A stretch of DNA of 64,000 nucleotides from NCBI RefSeq assembly GCF_005876955.1, contig NZ_SSCL01000002.1, positions 372,001 to 436,000 on the forward strand. The letters are read 5' to 3'. The position numbers were made by a program, and so were the translations under genes. Shown here in pieces: positions 1 through 9,754 of the stretch (position 1 is the first letter of the stretch; each line of letters starts with the position of its first letter). The notes under the pieces are model-generated. The model searched no databases and was not told the origin of the DNA. It saw only the letters and a list, made by a program, of their open reading frames with translations. The DNA comes from Sinomonas gamaensis. Lineage in GTDB: Bacteria > Actinomycetota > Actinomycetes > Actinomycetales > Micrococcaceae.

Positions 1-782
1 GCCGCTGCAACGAGGGCGGCGTCCCTCAACGCCGGACGGGTCAAGGACGAGGCAAGGAAGAAGAGCCGCTCGGGTGGGACAGGAGCGCCGGAGAGGGCCT
101 CCTCCCAGTAGGCCAGGGCGCTGGCAAACGCTGCGGCGCTCCACCAGAGTTCAGAGTCTGTCAGGCCCTGCTCACCGGCACAGCCGATCGCCTGATCCCG
201 GGGATCCAGCCTTCGGGGATCGGGCTTCCGGGAATCGCGCCGGACTGGCTCTCCGAAGCTGCTGCCCCGGTACACCATCTCGGCGCCGAGCCTGCTCGAT
301 TCGATGGCTTCAATCAGCCGGCCGGGCCAGGGGCAGCACGAAGTGTCACTGCAGAGCATGCTGCGCCAGTGGGTGCTGCCGACGAGCCAGGCGTCGAGAA
401 CGGGGATTCCGGCGGCGGCCAGATCATCACCGATCGAAGTCACGAGGTCGATCCACGGAGGTGTACAGGGGTCGGTCCATGGCTGTGAGGTGAAGATGGC
501 GAGCACACAGCTGTCGGCCAGCACATCGCTCGCGAGGTGATCGCGCAACGCGCCTCCAAGCTCTTGGGCGTTCGGGACGCGAGAGCCGTCAGCTGGCAGG
601 TCCACCCGCACGGTTACCCCCACGCTCCCTCCGCCGACAGCGACAGCGATGAGGCTCTCTGTGGGCCACTCGCCGATCGTGTGGGGAATGAAGGCGAGGA
701 TGTCTTCGGGTTCGCGGATGCACAACCCGTCCGTGCCGGTTCCTTCTGATGGGCTGTCCTCGCACCCGGTGATCTTCTCCAT
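1..782 (-). CDS. DUF4192 family protein (C-terminus beyond window edge)
   Basis: The minus-strand frame is open from an ATG at 780-782 to the window edge, giving about 260 residues with no stop. It shows two DUF4192 hallmarks: an N-terminal segment EDILAFIPHTIG followed by ESLIAVAVGG, and a cysteine-rich motif CSDTSCCPWPG near residue 130. DUF4192 proteins are actinobacterial and their function is unknown; no catalytic role is proposed. The ATG was chosen because it leaves about 24 residues before the conserved start of the domain; no strong ribosome site precedes it. The gene is cut by the window, so its full length is unknown. The family call is by motif recognition only. Confidence 0.75.
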   Translation of the reverse strand, partial: MEKITGCEDSPSEGTGTDGLCIREPEDILAFIPHTIGEWPTESLIAVAVGGGSVGVTVRVDLPADGSRVPNAQELGGALRDHLASDVLADSCVLAIFTSQPWTDPCTPPWIDLVTSIGDDLAAAGIPVLDAWLVGSTHWRSMLCSDTSCCPWPGRLIEAIESSRLGAEMVYRGSSFGEPVRRDSRKPDPRRLDPRDQAIGCAGEQGLTDSELWWSAAAFASALAYWEEALSGAPVPPERLFFLASSLTRPALRDAALVAA

Positions 783-898
783 GCCGAACAGCTTCGCCGC
801 TCGGCAGCCTTGCCCTCGTGACAGGCGGAGCTTATGTGGACAACTCGTTCAATAAATCCCGTGGGGAGGACGAATCGCGAGGGAGAGGCGGTGACAGC

Positions 899-2230
899 TC
901 AGCGCCGCACGAGCCGACGCGAGCGGAAATCCGTCCACGTCAGGAGCAGTGCATCGCGCAGCGGCGGAACCTTCACGCCGCCTGCGGCGAGCTGGCGGCG
1001 CACCTTTCGCCTCACTCTGAGGACCATCGCGGAGCCGAAGGCCATGACCACGAGCTGCACTGCCAGCGCGACCCTGAACGCGTCGAGGGAATAGAGGCCT
1101 GCGGGTGAGAGGCCGAGGGCATGCTGGAGATCGAGCAGGTAGCCGACGAGGAACATGGTCAGGAGCGCCGCGACGAAACCGCCCGAATTAACGATGCCGG
1201 TGGCCGTGCCGAGGCGATGCGAGGGATTGAACGTCCGCGCGAAGTCAAAGCCGATCATGGAGCACGGGCCGCCCAGGGCGAGCACCGCCACGAGGAGAAC
1301 CATGAGCCACAGCGGCGTCTGGCCAGGATAGAGGAGCACCACCGCCCAGACCACGGCCGTGAGCGCCGTGATGAGGAGGACGAGGGTGGATCGCCGTAAT
1401 GGATGCCGTGAGACGAAACGTCCCATCGGCGGTCCTGCGAGGAGGGAGACCACGACGAAGAAGGACATGAGCCCCGCCGCGGTGGCCGAGTCATAGCCCT
1501 GGCCGGCAACCATGAACGGGAAGCCCCAGGCGAGGGCAAACACGTTTCCGCTGAATTGAACTGTGAAATGGCTCCACATCCCCAACCGGGTTCCCGCCTG
1601 CCGCCAGGCGGAAGCGAGTACTGCGCGTGTGCCCTCGGCGGTCTCGCCCCCTCTGGGCGCAGCACCCGCGGGGGCGTTGCGCAGCAGGGAAAGCACGAGG
1701 ACCACCACGAGCACCGACAGCGAGGCGAGGGAGAAGAACCCTGCGCTCCAGCCCCGGGCATGCAGGAGGGCCAGGAAGGGGATCACGCTCACGAGCTGAC
1801 CCAGCATCCCGAGCATGCCGGTGAGCTGGGTGAGGAGTGGCGAGCGCTTCGGTTTGAACCACAGCGGGACCAGGCGCAGCACCGAGACGAAGGTCATGGC
1901 GTCCCCCATGCCCACGAGCATGCGCCCGATGATCCCCGTGACCACCGATTCGGCCACGGCGATCTGGAGCTGACCCAGCGCCATGAAGATCGCGCCGGTT
2001 GCCACCATGATGCGGGACCCGAAACGATCGACGAGCAAGCCGACCGGAACCTGCAGCGAGGCATACACCACGAGCTGGAGCACCGTGAAGGCCGAGAGGA
2101 CGGCGCCACCGACGTGGAACCGGTCCGAGGCTTCAAGCCCGACGACCCCAAAGGAAGTCCGCTGGACCACAGCCACGAGGTACGCGAAGACCCCTATCCC
2201 CCATACGGTCCACGCGCGCCAGCTGTTCAC
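899..2230 (-). CDS. MFS transporter
   Basis: A 443-residue, highly hydrophobic protein with about 12 membrane segments. The loop after helix 2 carries the major facilitator motif A (LLVDRFGSR, near residue 62), and a basic tail follows the last helix. The substrate cannot be told from sequence. An upstream in-frame start at 2317 would add 29 residues but overlap the PAC2 gene by 77 bases. The GTG at 2228-2230 is preferred: it has AGGA seven bases upstream and lies 10 bases after the PAC2 stop, so the two genes probably form an operon with PAC2 first. Confidence 0.85.
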   Translation of the reverse strand: MNSWRAWTVWGIGVFAYLVAVVQRTSFGVVGLEASDRFHVGGAVLSAFTVLQLVVYASLQVPVGLLVDRFGSRIMVATGAIFMALGQLQIAVAESVVTGIIGRMLVGMGDAMTFVSVLRLVPLWFKPKRSPLLTQLTGMLGMLGQLVSVIPFLALLHARGWSAGFFSLASLSVLVVVLVLSLLRNAPAGAAPRGGETAEGTRAVLASAWRQAGTRLGMWSHFTVQFSGNVFALAWGFPFMVAGQGYDSATAAGLMSFFVVVSLLAGPPMGRFVSRHPLRRSTLVLLITALTAVVWAVVLLYPGQTPLWLMVLLVAVLALGGPCSMIGFDFARTFNPSHRLGTATGIVNSGGFVAALLTMFLVGYLLDLQHALGLSPAGLYSLDAFRVALAVQLVVMAFGSAMVLRVRRKVRRQLAAGGVKVPPLRDALLLTWTDFRSRRLVRR

Positions 2231-2240
2231 TCCCCCGATC

Positions 2241-3230
2241 CTAGTCGGGGGGCGTGGCGCCACCCCTGGTGTCGTCGTCGTTTGCGTCAGTGTCCTTCGT
2301 CTCCTCCTGGGAAGCAAGGTAGGCCTCGACGGCCGCCCCGAGCTTCTCGGCGTCTGGCAGCTCCCCGCTCATCGCTGCGAGCAGCGAGCGGCGCGGCGCG
2401 TCCGCGGAGCGTTCGTCGAAGCGCTCCTCAAGGCCTTCCACGAGCTCTCGGACGTCCTCGGAAGCGGCGACCTGTTCGGCGATCTGGCGTTCGACCTCCC
2501 GGTTCGCCTCGCGCAGCCGATCAGTGGGGAGCATGAGAGCACCGGCTGCGCCGAGATGTTCAAGTCCCGCCACGGCGGACGCCGGGTACTCGGCCTCCGC
2601 CAGATAGTGCGGAGTGTGGACCACGAATCCGGCGACCCCGCGTCCCGCCTCCGACAGCCTGAGCTCGAGGAGGTGCCCGATGGCGGCCGGAACACTCACA
2701 ATGGGCTTCCACCGGGAAATTCCCTCGACCAGCTCCGGCCGATTGCCGTGCACCGTCACTCCCAGCGGGCGGGTGTGCGGGACCGGCATGGGGATGGAGT
2801 GCGTCCACAGCACAAGGCGCACGTCCAGCCTTTCGACGAGGTCGACGACGGCGCGAGCGAAGCGTTCCCACTGGAAGTCGGGCTCGGGTCCGGCGAGGAG
2901 GAGGTAGGGCTGGCCGAGGCCGTCGACAAGTGCATAGAGCGCGAGCCGCGGTGGGCTGTAGTCCTCAAGGTGGTCCTCGACGAAGGTGACGCGGGGCCGT
3001 CGTGCGCGGTAATCGAGAAGCGCGTCGACGTCGAATTCCGCGACGGTCCGCGGCTCGCCCGAGCGCAGGAGCTCTGCCGTAATCTGCTCCACGGCGTGTC
3101 CGGCGTCCGCAAAGCCCGTGAATCCCATGAGCATCGGCAGCCCCTTGAGGGCGGCGTCGTCCAGCAGCTCCTGGGCGGCTGCGTAGAGGCCAGCTGGATC
3201 CTGAAGCGGCCCGCCCCAACGGTCGTCCAT
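2241..3230 (-). CDS. PAC2 family protein
   Basis: A 329-residue soluble protein of the PAC2 (proteasome assembly chaperone 2-like) family. Evidence is the N-terminal block LPMLMGFTGFADAGHAVEQ and the central segment VRLVLWTHSIPMPVPHTRP, both typical of actinobacterial PAC2 proteins. Biochemical function in bacteria is not established. The C-terminal 40 residues are acidic and probably disordered (KDTDANDDDTRGG). The ATG at 3228-3230 follows an AGGAGAGGAG stretch about 10 bases upstream. It is divergent from the aminopeptidase gene and upstream of the MFS gene. Confidence 0.85.
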   Translation of the reverse strand: MDDRWGGPLQDPAGLYAAAQELLDDAALKGLPMLMGFTGFADAGHAVEQITAELLRSGEPRTVAEFDVDALLDYRARRPRVTFVEDHLEDYSPPRLALYALVDGLGQPYLLLAGPEPDFQWERFARAVVDLVERLDVRLVLWTHSIPMPVPHTRPLGVTVHGNRPELVEGISRWKPIVSVPAAIGHLLELRLSEAGRGVAGFVVHTPHYLAEAEYPASAVAGLEHLGAAGALMLPTDRLREANREVERQIAEQVAASEDVRELVEGLEERFDERSADAPRRSLLAAMSGELPDAEKLGAAVEAYLASQEETKDTDANDDDTRGGATPPD

Positions 3231-3407
3231 GTGAATGTCGCTCCTCTCCTGACGTCACCGGTCCTTGGCGCCTAGGTGTCGGCAACCGCGACACTGAGGT
3301 CAACGGCGCACGGCTTTCCATCATTCCATCTGCGGATACGATCGGAATTCGCACTGTCTTCCTACCCGCATTTCCTACCCGCACATGGAGAATTGAGGCC
3401 GCATTCC

Positions 3408-4973
3408 GTGTTCACCAATGCCGAAGCCGCGCTGAGCGCCGTCGCCCGAGACCTTCGCAAGACGCCGAGTGACGCCGTCGTCGTCGGGGTTGCACAGGGG
3501 GCTGACGGTCCCGTCCTCCTGGACAGTCCTCTGGGCGCCAGGAATGCGGAGGCGATCCAGAGCACCTTGAGGCTTCTCGGCGTCACGGGCGCGCCGGACT
3601 CGCTCGTGCGGCTTCCCGGCGTTCCGGAGCTGAGCACCCAGATCATTGCGCTCGCCGGAGTGGGGAAGGTCGCCGGGGCCAACGCCGAAACAGACAAGAA
3701 CGACGGCGGAGCACCGTCGCTCGAGCAGCTGCGCCGTGCCGCCGGTTCGGCTGTGCGACAGCTGGCCGGCCTCGACACCGTGGTCCTCGCCCTTCCGGCA
3801 CGCACGGCAGAGGAATTCGCCGCGGTTGCCGAAGGGGCGGCACTCGGCGCGTATTCCTACACGGAGCACCGCTCCCGCACGGCCGAGGCCGCGAAGCCGA
3901 ACGTCAAGCGCGTCGTCGTCCTCTCGCCGATCGCAGGCAGCGCGGCCGCGGACCGCGCGCTCGAGCGTGCCGCCGTCGTCGGCCAGGCGGTGAACGCGAC
4001 TCGGACCCTCGTGAACATGCCGCCCAGCCAGCTGTACCCGGCGTCATTCGCGGAAGCCGCGAAGGAACTCGGCAAGGGGACTTCCGTCAAGATCTCGGTG
4101 TGGGACGAGAAGCGGCTGGAGAAGGAAGGCTTCGGAGGCATTCTCGCCGTCGGCCAAGGCAGCTCACGTCTCCCGAGGCTCGTCAAGGTCGAGCACATCC
4201 CGGCGCAGTCCGCCAAACTCCCGTCCGTTCATCTGGTGGGCAAGGGCATCACCTTCGATACAGGCGGGATTTCCATCAAGCCCGCCGCGAAGATGGACGA
4301 GATGAAGAGCGACATGGCCGGAGCCGCGGCTGTCCTCTCGACGGTTCTGGCGGCTTCCCGCCTCGGCGTCCGCGCGAAGGTGACCGGCTGGCTCTGCATT
4401 GCCGAGAACATGCCGTCCGGGTCCGCCCAGCGGCCGGCCGACGTCATTGTGGCCCGGGGCGGCACGAGCATCGAGGTGCTCAACACGGACGCCGAAGGGC
4501 GCCTCGTCATGGCCGACGGGATCGCCGCCGCGAGCGAGGAGAACCCCGATGTGATCATCGACATCGCCACCCTCACCGGGGCCGCGATCATCGCTCTCGG
4601 AACGCGCACTGCCGGACTCATGGGCGACGCCGAAGTCACGGGCGCACTCAAGGACGCGGCGGACCGCGAAGGCGAGGCATCCTGGCCCATGCCGCTTCCT
4701 GAAGAGCTGCGCTCAGGCCTCGACTCCGCTGTGGCCGACATCGCGAACGTGGGCGACAGGGCTGGCGGAATGCTCACGGCCGGCATCTTCCTGCGGGAAT
4801 TCGTGGGGACGCGGCCTGACGGCTCCCGCATCCCGTGGGCTCACATCGACATCGCGGGACCGTCCTTCAACACGGGCTCGCCCTACGGCTTCACGCCCAA
4901 GCAAGGAACAGGGGCGATGGTCCGCACGCTCGTCCGGTACCTCGAAGACGTTGCGCAGCGCGCCTCCTCCTGA
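3408..4973 (+). CDS. pepA: leucyl aminopeptidase (peptidase family M17)
   Basis: Cytosolic dizinc aminopeptidase that removes N-terminal residues from peptides; 521 residues, normal for M17. The C-terminal catalytic domain is intact: the GKGITFDTGG block places the metal/substrate lysine and aspartate at about K279 and D284, and the family signature NTDAEGRL (N359-L366) supplies the remaining metal ligands and the catalytic arginine. Starts upstream to 3276 are in frame but would add residues unlike the family. GTG at 3408 has GAGG nine bases upstream and gives the usual short N-terminus. It is divergent from the PAC2 gene and ends before a GC-rich hairpin. Confidence 0.93.
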   Translation: MFTNAEAALSAVARDLRKTPSDAVVVGVAQGADGPVLLDSPLGARNAEAIQSTLRLLGVTGAPDSLVRLPGVPELSTQIIALAGVGKVAGANAETDKNDGGAPSLEQLRRAAGSAVRQLAGLDTVVLALPARTAEEFAAVAEGAALGAYSYTEHRSRTAEAAKPNVKRVVVLSPIAGSAAADRALERAAVVGQAVNATRTLVNMPPSQLYPASFAEAAKELGKGTSVKISVWDEKRLEKEGFGGILAVGQGSSRLPRLVKVEHIPAQSAKLPSVHLVGKGITFDTGGISIKPAAKMDEMKSDMAGAAAVLSTVLAASRLGVRAKVTGWLCIAENMPSGSAQRPADVIVARGGTSIEVLNTDAEGRLVMADGIAAASEENPDVIIDIATLTGAAIIALGTRTAGLMGDAEVTGALKDAADREGEASWPMPLPEELRSGLDSAVADIANVGDRAGGMLTAGIFLREFVGTRPDGSRIPWAHIDIAGPSFNTGSPYGFTPKQGTGAMVRTLVRYLEDVAQRASS

Positions 4974-4988
4974 GCGCCGTCGCCGTGG

Positions 4989-5015
4989 GGGGCGCCCGAT
5001 CACACCCGGCGCCCC
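4989..5015 (+). terminator. hairpin after pepA
   Basis: Perfect 8-bp arms GGGGCGCC (4989-4996) and GGCGCCCC (5008-5015) about 15 bases after the pepA stop. No T-run follows, so termination here may be inefficient or Rho-assisted. Confidence 0.5.
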
Positions 5016-5295
5016 GCACAGCTCTCACTGACCGTGAGACTTCACGGAGAGACGGACGTCACACCTCCAACCCCTACGCTTCTTCTTCCACTTGGTGAGA
5101 AGATAAATCCGCTTTGCGAAACCAGTGTCGGACCGTGAGCCTTGCCACAAGCCCGAGACAAACGGCCGTAGGAAGGTGGAGCATAGTCCGTCGGGGCGAT
5201 AGGGTTGCCCTGATACGGGGCCTGCCAGCGTACAAGCTGGCGGCACATTGTCACACGACGGCTTATCGCCGTCCTTCTATGCGAGGGAGCGTCAC
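5016..5295 (+). other. intergenic region upstream of lpdA
   Basis: Non-coding stretch completing the 322-base gap between pepA and lpdA. A small hairpin TCTCAC/GTGAGA lies near 5025-5040, just after the pepA hairpin. The remainder must hold the lpdA-sucB promoter, but no convincing -35/-10 pair stands out. The lpdA ribosome site GAGGGA is at 5283-5288. No conserved small ORF is recognised. Confidence 0.5.
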
Positions 5296-6678
5296 GTGGC
5301 CGACCAGCCTACTGCGCAGGAATTCGACATCTTGGTCCTCGGGGGCGGCAGTGGCGGCTACGCCGCCGCTCTGCGCGCCGTCCAGTTCGGCCTCCGCGTC
5401 GGGCTCGTCGAGAAGAACAAGCTGGGCGGCACCTGCCTGCACAACGGCTGCATCCCGACGAAGGCCCTCCTCCACGCTGCTGAGCTCGCAGACCACGCAC
5501 GTGACTCCGCGAAGTATGGCGTCAACGTGAGCCTCGAAAGCATCGACATCAACGCGGTCAACGCGTACAAGAACGGCATCGTCGCCGGCAAGTTCAAGGG
5601 CCTCACCGGCCTCATCAAGGCCAAGGGCATCACGGTCATCGAGGGTGAAGGCCGCCTGACCGGTCAGGACACCGTGACCGTCAACGGGACGGACTACAAG
5701 GCGAAGAACATCATCCTCGCCACGGGCTCGTACTCGCGCACCCTCCCCGGCCTCGAGATCGGCGGCCGGGTCATCACTTCCGATCAGGCCCTTGAACTCG
5801 ACTACATCCCCAAGTCGGCGATCGTGCTCGGCGGCGGCGTGATCGGCGTCGAGTTCGCCTCCGTCTGGAAGTCGTTCGGCGTGGACGTGACGATCATCGA
5901 GGGCCTCCCCTCCCTCGTTCCCAATGAGGACGACGCGATCATCAAGCAGCTCGAGCGCGCCTTCAAGAAGCGCGGCATCAAGTTCAACACGGGGACCTTC
6001 TTCCAGGGCGTCGAGCAGGACCAGAACGGCGTCAAGGTCACGCTCGTGGACGGCAAGACGTTCGAGGCCGAGCTCCTCCTCGTCGCCGTGGGTCGCGGCC
6101 CGGTCACCGCCAACCTCGGATACGAGGAGCAAGGCATCACCATCGACCGCGGATTCGTGATCACCAACGAGCGCCTTCACACGGGCGTCGGCAACATCTA
6201 CGCGGTCGGCGACATTGTGCCCGGCGTCCAGCTCGCCCACCGCGGATTCCAGCAGGGCATCTTCGTGGCCGAGGAGATCGCGGGCCAGAACCCCATCGTG
6301 GTCGAAGACGTCAACATCCCGAAGGTGACCTTCTGCGATCCGGAGATCGCGACCGTGGGCTACACCGAGAAGGGCGCGAAGGCGAAGTTCGGCGAGGACC
6401 AGGTCCAGGCGCAGGAGTACAACCTCGCGGGCAACGGCAAGAGCTCCATCCTCGGCACCTCGGGCATCGTCAAGGTCGTCCGCCAGAAGGACGGACCCGT
6501 CGTCGGCGTGCACATGATCGGCGCCCGCATGGGAGAGCAGATCGGCGAGGCGCAGCTGATCGTCAACTGGGAGGCGTACCCCGAGGACGTCGCCCAGTTC
6601 ATCCACGCCCACCCGACCCAGAACGAGTCCCTGGGCGAGGCGAACCTCGCCCTGGCCGGCAAGCCGCTTCACGGCTGA
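5296..6678 (+). CDS. lpdA: dihydrolipoyl dehydrogenase (E3)
   Basis: FAD-dependent flavoprotein that reoxidises dihydrolipoamide on 2-oxoacid dehydrogenase complexes, passing electrons to NAD. The 460 residues contain the N-terminal FAD dinucleotide fold (LGGGSGGYAAA), the redox disulfide in GGTCLHNGCIP (C47 and C52), a second NAD fold (LGGGVIGVEF) and the C-terminal His-Glu pair in HPTQNE that completes the partner subunit's active site. The start is GTG 5296 with GAGGGA seven bases upstream; an ATG at 5248 would add 16 residues unlike family members. sucB follows after 57 bases, so E3 and E2 are probably co-transcribed. No E1 gene is in the window. Confidence 0.95.
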   Translation: MADQPTAQEFDILVLGGGSGGYAAALRAVQFGLRVGLVEKNKLGGTCLHNGCIPTKALLHAAELADHARDSAKYGVNVSLESIDINAVNAYKNGIVAGKFKGLTGLIKAKGITVIEGEGRLTGQDTVTVNGTDYKAKNIILATGSYSRTLPGLEIGGRVITSDQALELDYIPKSAIVLGGGVIGVEFASVWKSFGVDVTIIEGLPSLVPNEDDAIIKQLERAFKKRGIKFNTGTFFQGVEQDQNGVKVTLVDGKTFEAELLLVAVGRGPVTANLGYEEQGITIDRGFVITNERLHTGVGNIYAVGDIVPGVQLAHRGFQQGIFVAEEIAGQNPIVVEDVNIPKVTFCDPEIATVGYTEKGAKAKFGEDQVQAQEYNLAGNGKSSILGTSGIVKVVRQKDGPVVGVHMIGARMGEQIGEAQLIVNWEAYPEDVAQFIHAHPTQNESLGEANLALAGKPLHG

Positions 6679-6735
6679 TCGCCTCCGGCACCGACATCAA
6701 TCGCACGAAGAGAAGCAAAAGGAGCACGGAGACAA

Positions 6736-8553
6736 ATGTCTGAAGCCGTGAATTTGCCGGCCCTCGGGGAAAGCGTCACCGAAGGCACCGTCACCCGTTG
6801 GCTCAAGCAGGTGGGGGACCGCGTCGAGGTCGACGAGCCCCTGGTCGAAGTCTCGACGGACAAGGTCGACACGGAGATCCCCTCGCCGATTGCCGGCATC
6901 CTCGAAGAGATCCTCGTAGCCGAGGACGAGACCGCCGAGGTCGGCGCCCCGCTGGCGCGGATCGGTGACGGCACTGGGGGCGGCTCGGCTTCCGGACAGG
7001 CGGCGCCAGCCGAAGCTGCACCCGCTGAGGAGGCTGCGCCCGCCGAGGAGGCAACGGCTCAGCCGGCCGCGCAGGCCTCGCAGCAGGCAGCTCCCGTGGA
7101 GGAACCGGCCGAGCCCTCGGTCGATCAGGCTGCCCCCGACGGACATGAGGTCACCCTCCCCGCCTTGGGCGAGAGCGTCACCGAGGGAACGGTCACCCGA
7201 TGGCTCAAGAGCATCGGCGATGCAGTCGAGGTCGACGAGGCCCTCCTCGAGGTCTCCACCGACAAGGTCGATACCGAGATCCCCTCGCCGGTCGCCGGCA
7301 CGCTCCAGGAGATCCGGGTGAACGAAGACGAGACCGCCGAAGTCGGTGCCGTGCTCGCCATCATCGGATCAGGTGCCGCAGCACAGGCTGCCCCGGCCCC
7401 GGCAGCACAGCCGGCGCCCCCGGCAGAGCCTGAGCACAAGCCCAGTGAGCCGCAGGTCTCGGCTCCTGCCCCGGCTGAGAACGCCGACCGCGCGCTCGCC
7501 CAGTCTGCGCCCGCGCCGCAGGCCCCCGCCCAGCAGGCCCCGGCTCAGCAGGCTCCCGCGCCGCAGGCCCCTGCTCAGCCCGCCTCGACCGGTGCCGACG
7601 CCGGGTACGTGACGCCCCTTGTCCGCAAGCTGGCCAACCAGCAAGGCGTCGACCTCTCGACCGTCAAGGGCACAGGCGTCGGCGGACGCATCCGCAAGCA
7701 GGATGTCATCGCGGCTGCAGAGGCGAATGCCGCCAAGGCCAACGGCGCTGCGGCGACGGGCACGCAGGCTGCAACTCCGCAGGCTCCCGCCACCCCGGCG
7801 GCTCCCTCAGCCGCCCCTGCGGTCTCGTCGCTCCGCGGCAAGACCGAGAAGGCGCCGCGCATCCGTCAGGTCATCGCCCGCCGCATGCGCGAGTCGCTCG
7901 ACACGTCGACGCAGCTGACGCAGGTGCACGAGATCGACATGACGAAGATCGCCAAGCTCCGCGACCGTGCGAAGGCCAACTTCCAAGCACAGAACGGCGT
8001 GAAGCTCACCTTCCTTCCGTTCATCGCGAAGGCTGTGGCGGAGGCGCTCAAGCAGCATCCGAAGCTCAACGCGGAGTACAACGAGGAAAAGCAGGAGATC
8101 ACGTACCACGACGCAGAGCACCTCGCGATCGCGGTGGACACCGAGAAGGGCCTTCTCGTCCCGGTGATCAACAACGCAGGGGACCTCAACCTCGCCGGCC
8201 TCGCAAGCCGCATCGCCGACGTCGCGTCGCGGACCCGGAGTGGGAAGATCGGGCCGGATGAGCTCTCCGGCGGGACGTTCAGCATCACGAACATCGGCTC
8301 GGTCGGCGCGCTCTTCGATACCCCGATCATCAACCAGCCGCAGGTCGCGATCCTCGGCACGGGCGCGATTGTGAAGCGCCCCTGGGTCACGCAGAACGCC
8401 GAAGGTGACGACGTCATCGCCATCCGTTCGATGATGTACCTCTCGCTCACGTACGATCACCGTCTCGTGGACGGCGCCGATGCGGGGCGCTTCCTCCAGA
8501 CGCTCCGTGCGCGGCTCGAGGCGGGTGCGTTCGAGGCCGACCTCGGTCTCTGA
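6736..8553 (+). CDS. sucB: 2-oxoglutarate dehydrogenase E2 (dihydrolipoyllysine succinyltransferase)
   Basis: E2 core of a 2-oxoacid dehydrogenase complex, 605 residues. Two lipoyl domains at about 1-80 and 136-213 each carry the STDKVDTE lysine (K43, K177), joined by Ala/Pro-rich linkers. A peripheral-subunit (E3) binding domain ([10 protein letters not shown], about 295-330) follows, then the CoA-dependent acyltransferase domain ending in the catalytic [10 protein letters not shown] (H575). Two lipoyl domains and this core are typical of the actinobacterial SucB/DlaT protein, which may also serve pyruvate dehydrogenase. It needs lipoylation, and lipB-lipA lie 6 kb downstream. A 13-bp hairpin terminator follows. 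Confidence 0.93.
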   Translation: MSEAVNLPALGESVTEGTVTRWLKQVGDRVEVDEPLVEVSTDKVDTEIPSPIAGILEEILVAEDETAEVGAPLARIGDGTGGGSASGQAAPAEAAPAEEAAPAEEATAQPAAQASQQAAPVEEPAEPSVDQAAPDGHEVTLPALGESVTEGTVTRWLKSIGDAVEVDEALLEVSTDKVDTEIPSPVAGTLQEIRVNEDETAEVGAVLAIIGSGAAAQAAPAPAAQPAPPAEPEHKPSEPQVSAPAPAENADRALAQSAPAPQAPAQQAPAQQAPAPQAPAQPASTGADAGYVTPLVRKLANQQGVDLSTVKGTGVGGRIRKQDVIAAAEANAAKANGAAATGTQAATPQAPATPAAPSAAPAVSSLRGKTEKAPRIRQVIARRMRESLDTSTQLTQVHEIDMTKIAKLRDRAKANFQAQNGVKLTFLPFIAKAVAEALKQHPKLNAEYNEEKQEITYHDAEHLAIAVDTEKGLLVPVINNAGDLNLAGLASRIADVASRTRSGKIGPDELSGGTFSITNIGSVGALFDTPIINQPQVAILGTGAIVKRPWVTQNAEGDDVIAIRSMMYLSLTYDHRLVDGADAGRFLQTLRARLEAGAFEADLGL

Positions 8554-8572
8554 CCACGCTGAAGCTAGGCGG

Positions 8573-8620
8573 AAAGGCGGCAGGCCCGGCCCGAAAAGGA
8601 CCGCGCCTGCCGCCTTTCAT
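8573..8620 (+). terminator. intrinsic terminator after sucB
   Basis: Perfect 13-bp stem AAAGGCGGCAGGC (8573-8585) with GCCTGCCGCCTTT (8605-8617), followed by CATTCGTT. Confidence 0.8.
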
Positions 8621-8682
8621 TCGTTATCCACTTGGAATCCCGCGCCACCGCGCATCACACAGTTGGCGCGTACTTCCGCACT

Positions 8683-8688
8683 TAGAAT
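8683..8688 (+). promoter_or_regulatory. -10 box of small membrane protein gene (leaderless type)
   Basis: TAGAAT ends seven bases before the ATG at 8696, so transcription would begin at or next to the start codon. No ribosome site is present. Confidence 0.6.
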
Positions 8689-8695
8689 CGGGACC

Positions 8696-9064
8696 ATGAC
8701 TGTCGTCTTCAGCATCGTCGTCTTCCTCCATATTGTCGGCGCGGCCATGATCGTTGGGCCGTGGATCGCGTCGATGAAGAGCCCCACGGTGGGAGCACGA
8801 CAGTTCGACGGTGCCATGACCCAGCTCGTCACCGGAATCATCCTGGCCGGGCTCCTCCCGGTGATGGTGAATACAGTCCCCAACTGGCCCGCGCCCGATT
8901 ACCCGAAGCTCATTGTGAAGTTCATCGTGGCGGTCGTGGTCGGCGCCCTCGCGTTCGTGGGCAATCGCCGGCGGAAGGCCGGAGAGCCGGTTGCCCCAGG
9001 CCTCGCCCACGCGGTCGGCGGCCTCGCCCTGCTCAATGTGGCCATCGCGACGATCTGGCCCTGA
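8696..9064 (+). CDS. small integral membrane protein, unknown function
   Basis: A 122-residue protein with an N-terminal hydrophobic helix (VVFSIVVFLHIVGAAMIVG), a second at about 45-62, a third at about 75-90 and a last one at 100-120, so probably four membrane passes. The product is not assigned to a named family with confidence. The frame is open further upstream to 8480, but that part overlaps the sucB end and the terminator. ATG 8696 is chosen because a TAGAAT -10 box lies seven bases before it. It stands alone between sucB and the OsmC gene. Confidence 0.75.
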   Translation: MTVVFSIVVFLHIVGAAMIVGPWIASMKSPTVGARQFDGAMTQLVTGIILAGLLPVMVNTVPNWPAPDYPKLIVKFIVAVVVGALAFVGNRRRKAGEPVAPGLAHAVGGLALLNVAIATIWP

Positions 9065-9218
9065 CCCCGGCATGCCGGCCGCCCCGCCCGCTTAACCGTT
9101 GAGCGACCGGGGCTGTTTTGTGCCTACGATGGCCGGGCCAGTCCACCTTTCCACCAGCAACACGCAAGTCCGGCGTGCCCGAGAATCGGGACTCCGGATA
9201 GAACGCAAGGAGCAAAGC

Positions 9219-9647
9219 ATGGCTACGATCCGCACTGCCCACACCGTCTGGAAGGGCAACCTCACCGAAGGCTCCGGCCAGACGACCCTGGACTCGTCGG
9301 GCCTGGACACGTTCGACGTCACGTGGAAGGCACGCAGCGAGGACGCGAACGGCAAGACCAGCCCGGAAGAGCTCATTGCCGCCGCTCACTCCGCATGCTT
9401 CTCGATGGCCTTCAGCAATGGCCTCGCAGGGGCTGGCTACACGGCGGAAGAGATCCGTACACAGGCCGAGGTCGACTTCGTCCCCGGCACGGGCATCACC
9501 ACGAGCAAGCTCACGGTGTCGGCCAAGGTTCCCGGCATCTCCGAGGACGAATTCCAGAAGCTGGCCGAGGACGCCAAGACGGGCTGCCCGGTCAGCGGCG
9601 CACTCAAGGGCATCGACATCGTCCTCGAGGCGACGCTCGAGTCCTAG
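9219..9647 (+). CDS. OsmC family peroxiredoxin
   Basis: A 142-residue OsmC/Ohr-fold protein, probably a cytosolic thiol-dependent reductase of organic hydroperoxides. The two family cysteines are present: one in the helix AAAHSACFSMAFS and one in the C-terminal segment AKTGCPVSGAL. The spacing and the motif SPEELIAAAHSACF fit the OsmC branch rather than Ohr. ATG 9219 has AAGGAG six bases upstream (9207-9212). The gene is monocistronic and convergent with the tricorn-like protease gene across a strong hairpin. Confidence 0.9.
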   Translation: MATIRTAHTVWKGNLTEGSGQTTLDSSGLDTFDVTWKARSEDANGKTSPEELIAAAHSACFSMAFSNGLAGAGYTAEEIRTQAEVDFVPGTGITTSKLTVSAKVPGISEDEFQKLAEDAKTGCPVSGALKGIDIVLEATLES

Positions 9648-9702
9648 TCGACCCTGAATTCCTAATCGATGCCTGAGCCTTCATAGCTCGGGTGCGCAAG
9701 AC

Positions 9703-9740
9703 CCCGCCCTGCGCCCAGAGAGGCGCGGGGCGGGTGTGTT
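9703..9740. terminator. bidirectional terminator between OsmC and S41 protease genes
   Basis: A 13-bp GC-rich stem (9703-9715 with 9722-9734, one mismatch) closes a six-base loop between convergent stops at 9647 and 9755. TGTGTTT follows on the plus strand. Confidence 0.75.
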
Positions 9741-9754
9741 TGCGCCAGAGGGAC

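Noticed and set aside
1556-2536. 326-codon plus-strand frame over the MFS and PAC2 genes
   Set aside because: Composition is Arg/Pro/His/Glu-rich with no recognisable fold, and the minus-strand genes explain the region.
5263-6672. 469-codon open frame antisense to lpdA
   Set aside because: It exactly shadows lpdA, is a low-complexity run of Asp, Glu, Leu and Val, and arises because GC-ending codons suppress stops on the opposite strand.
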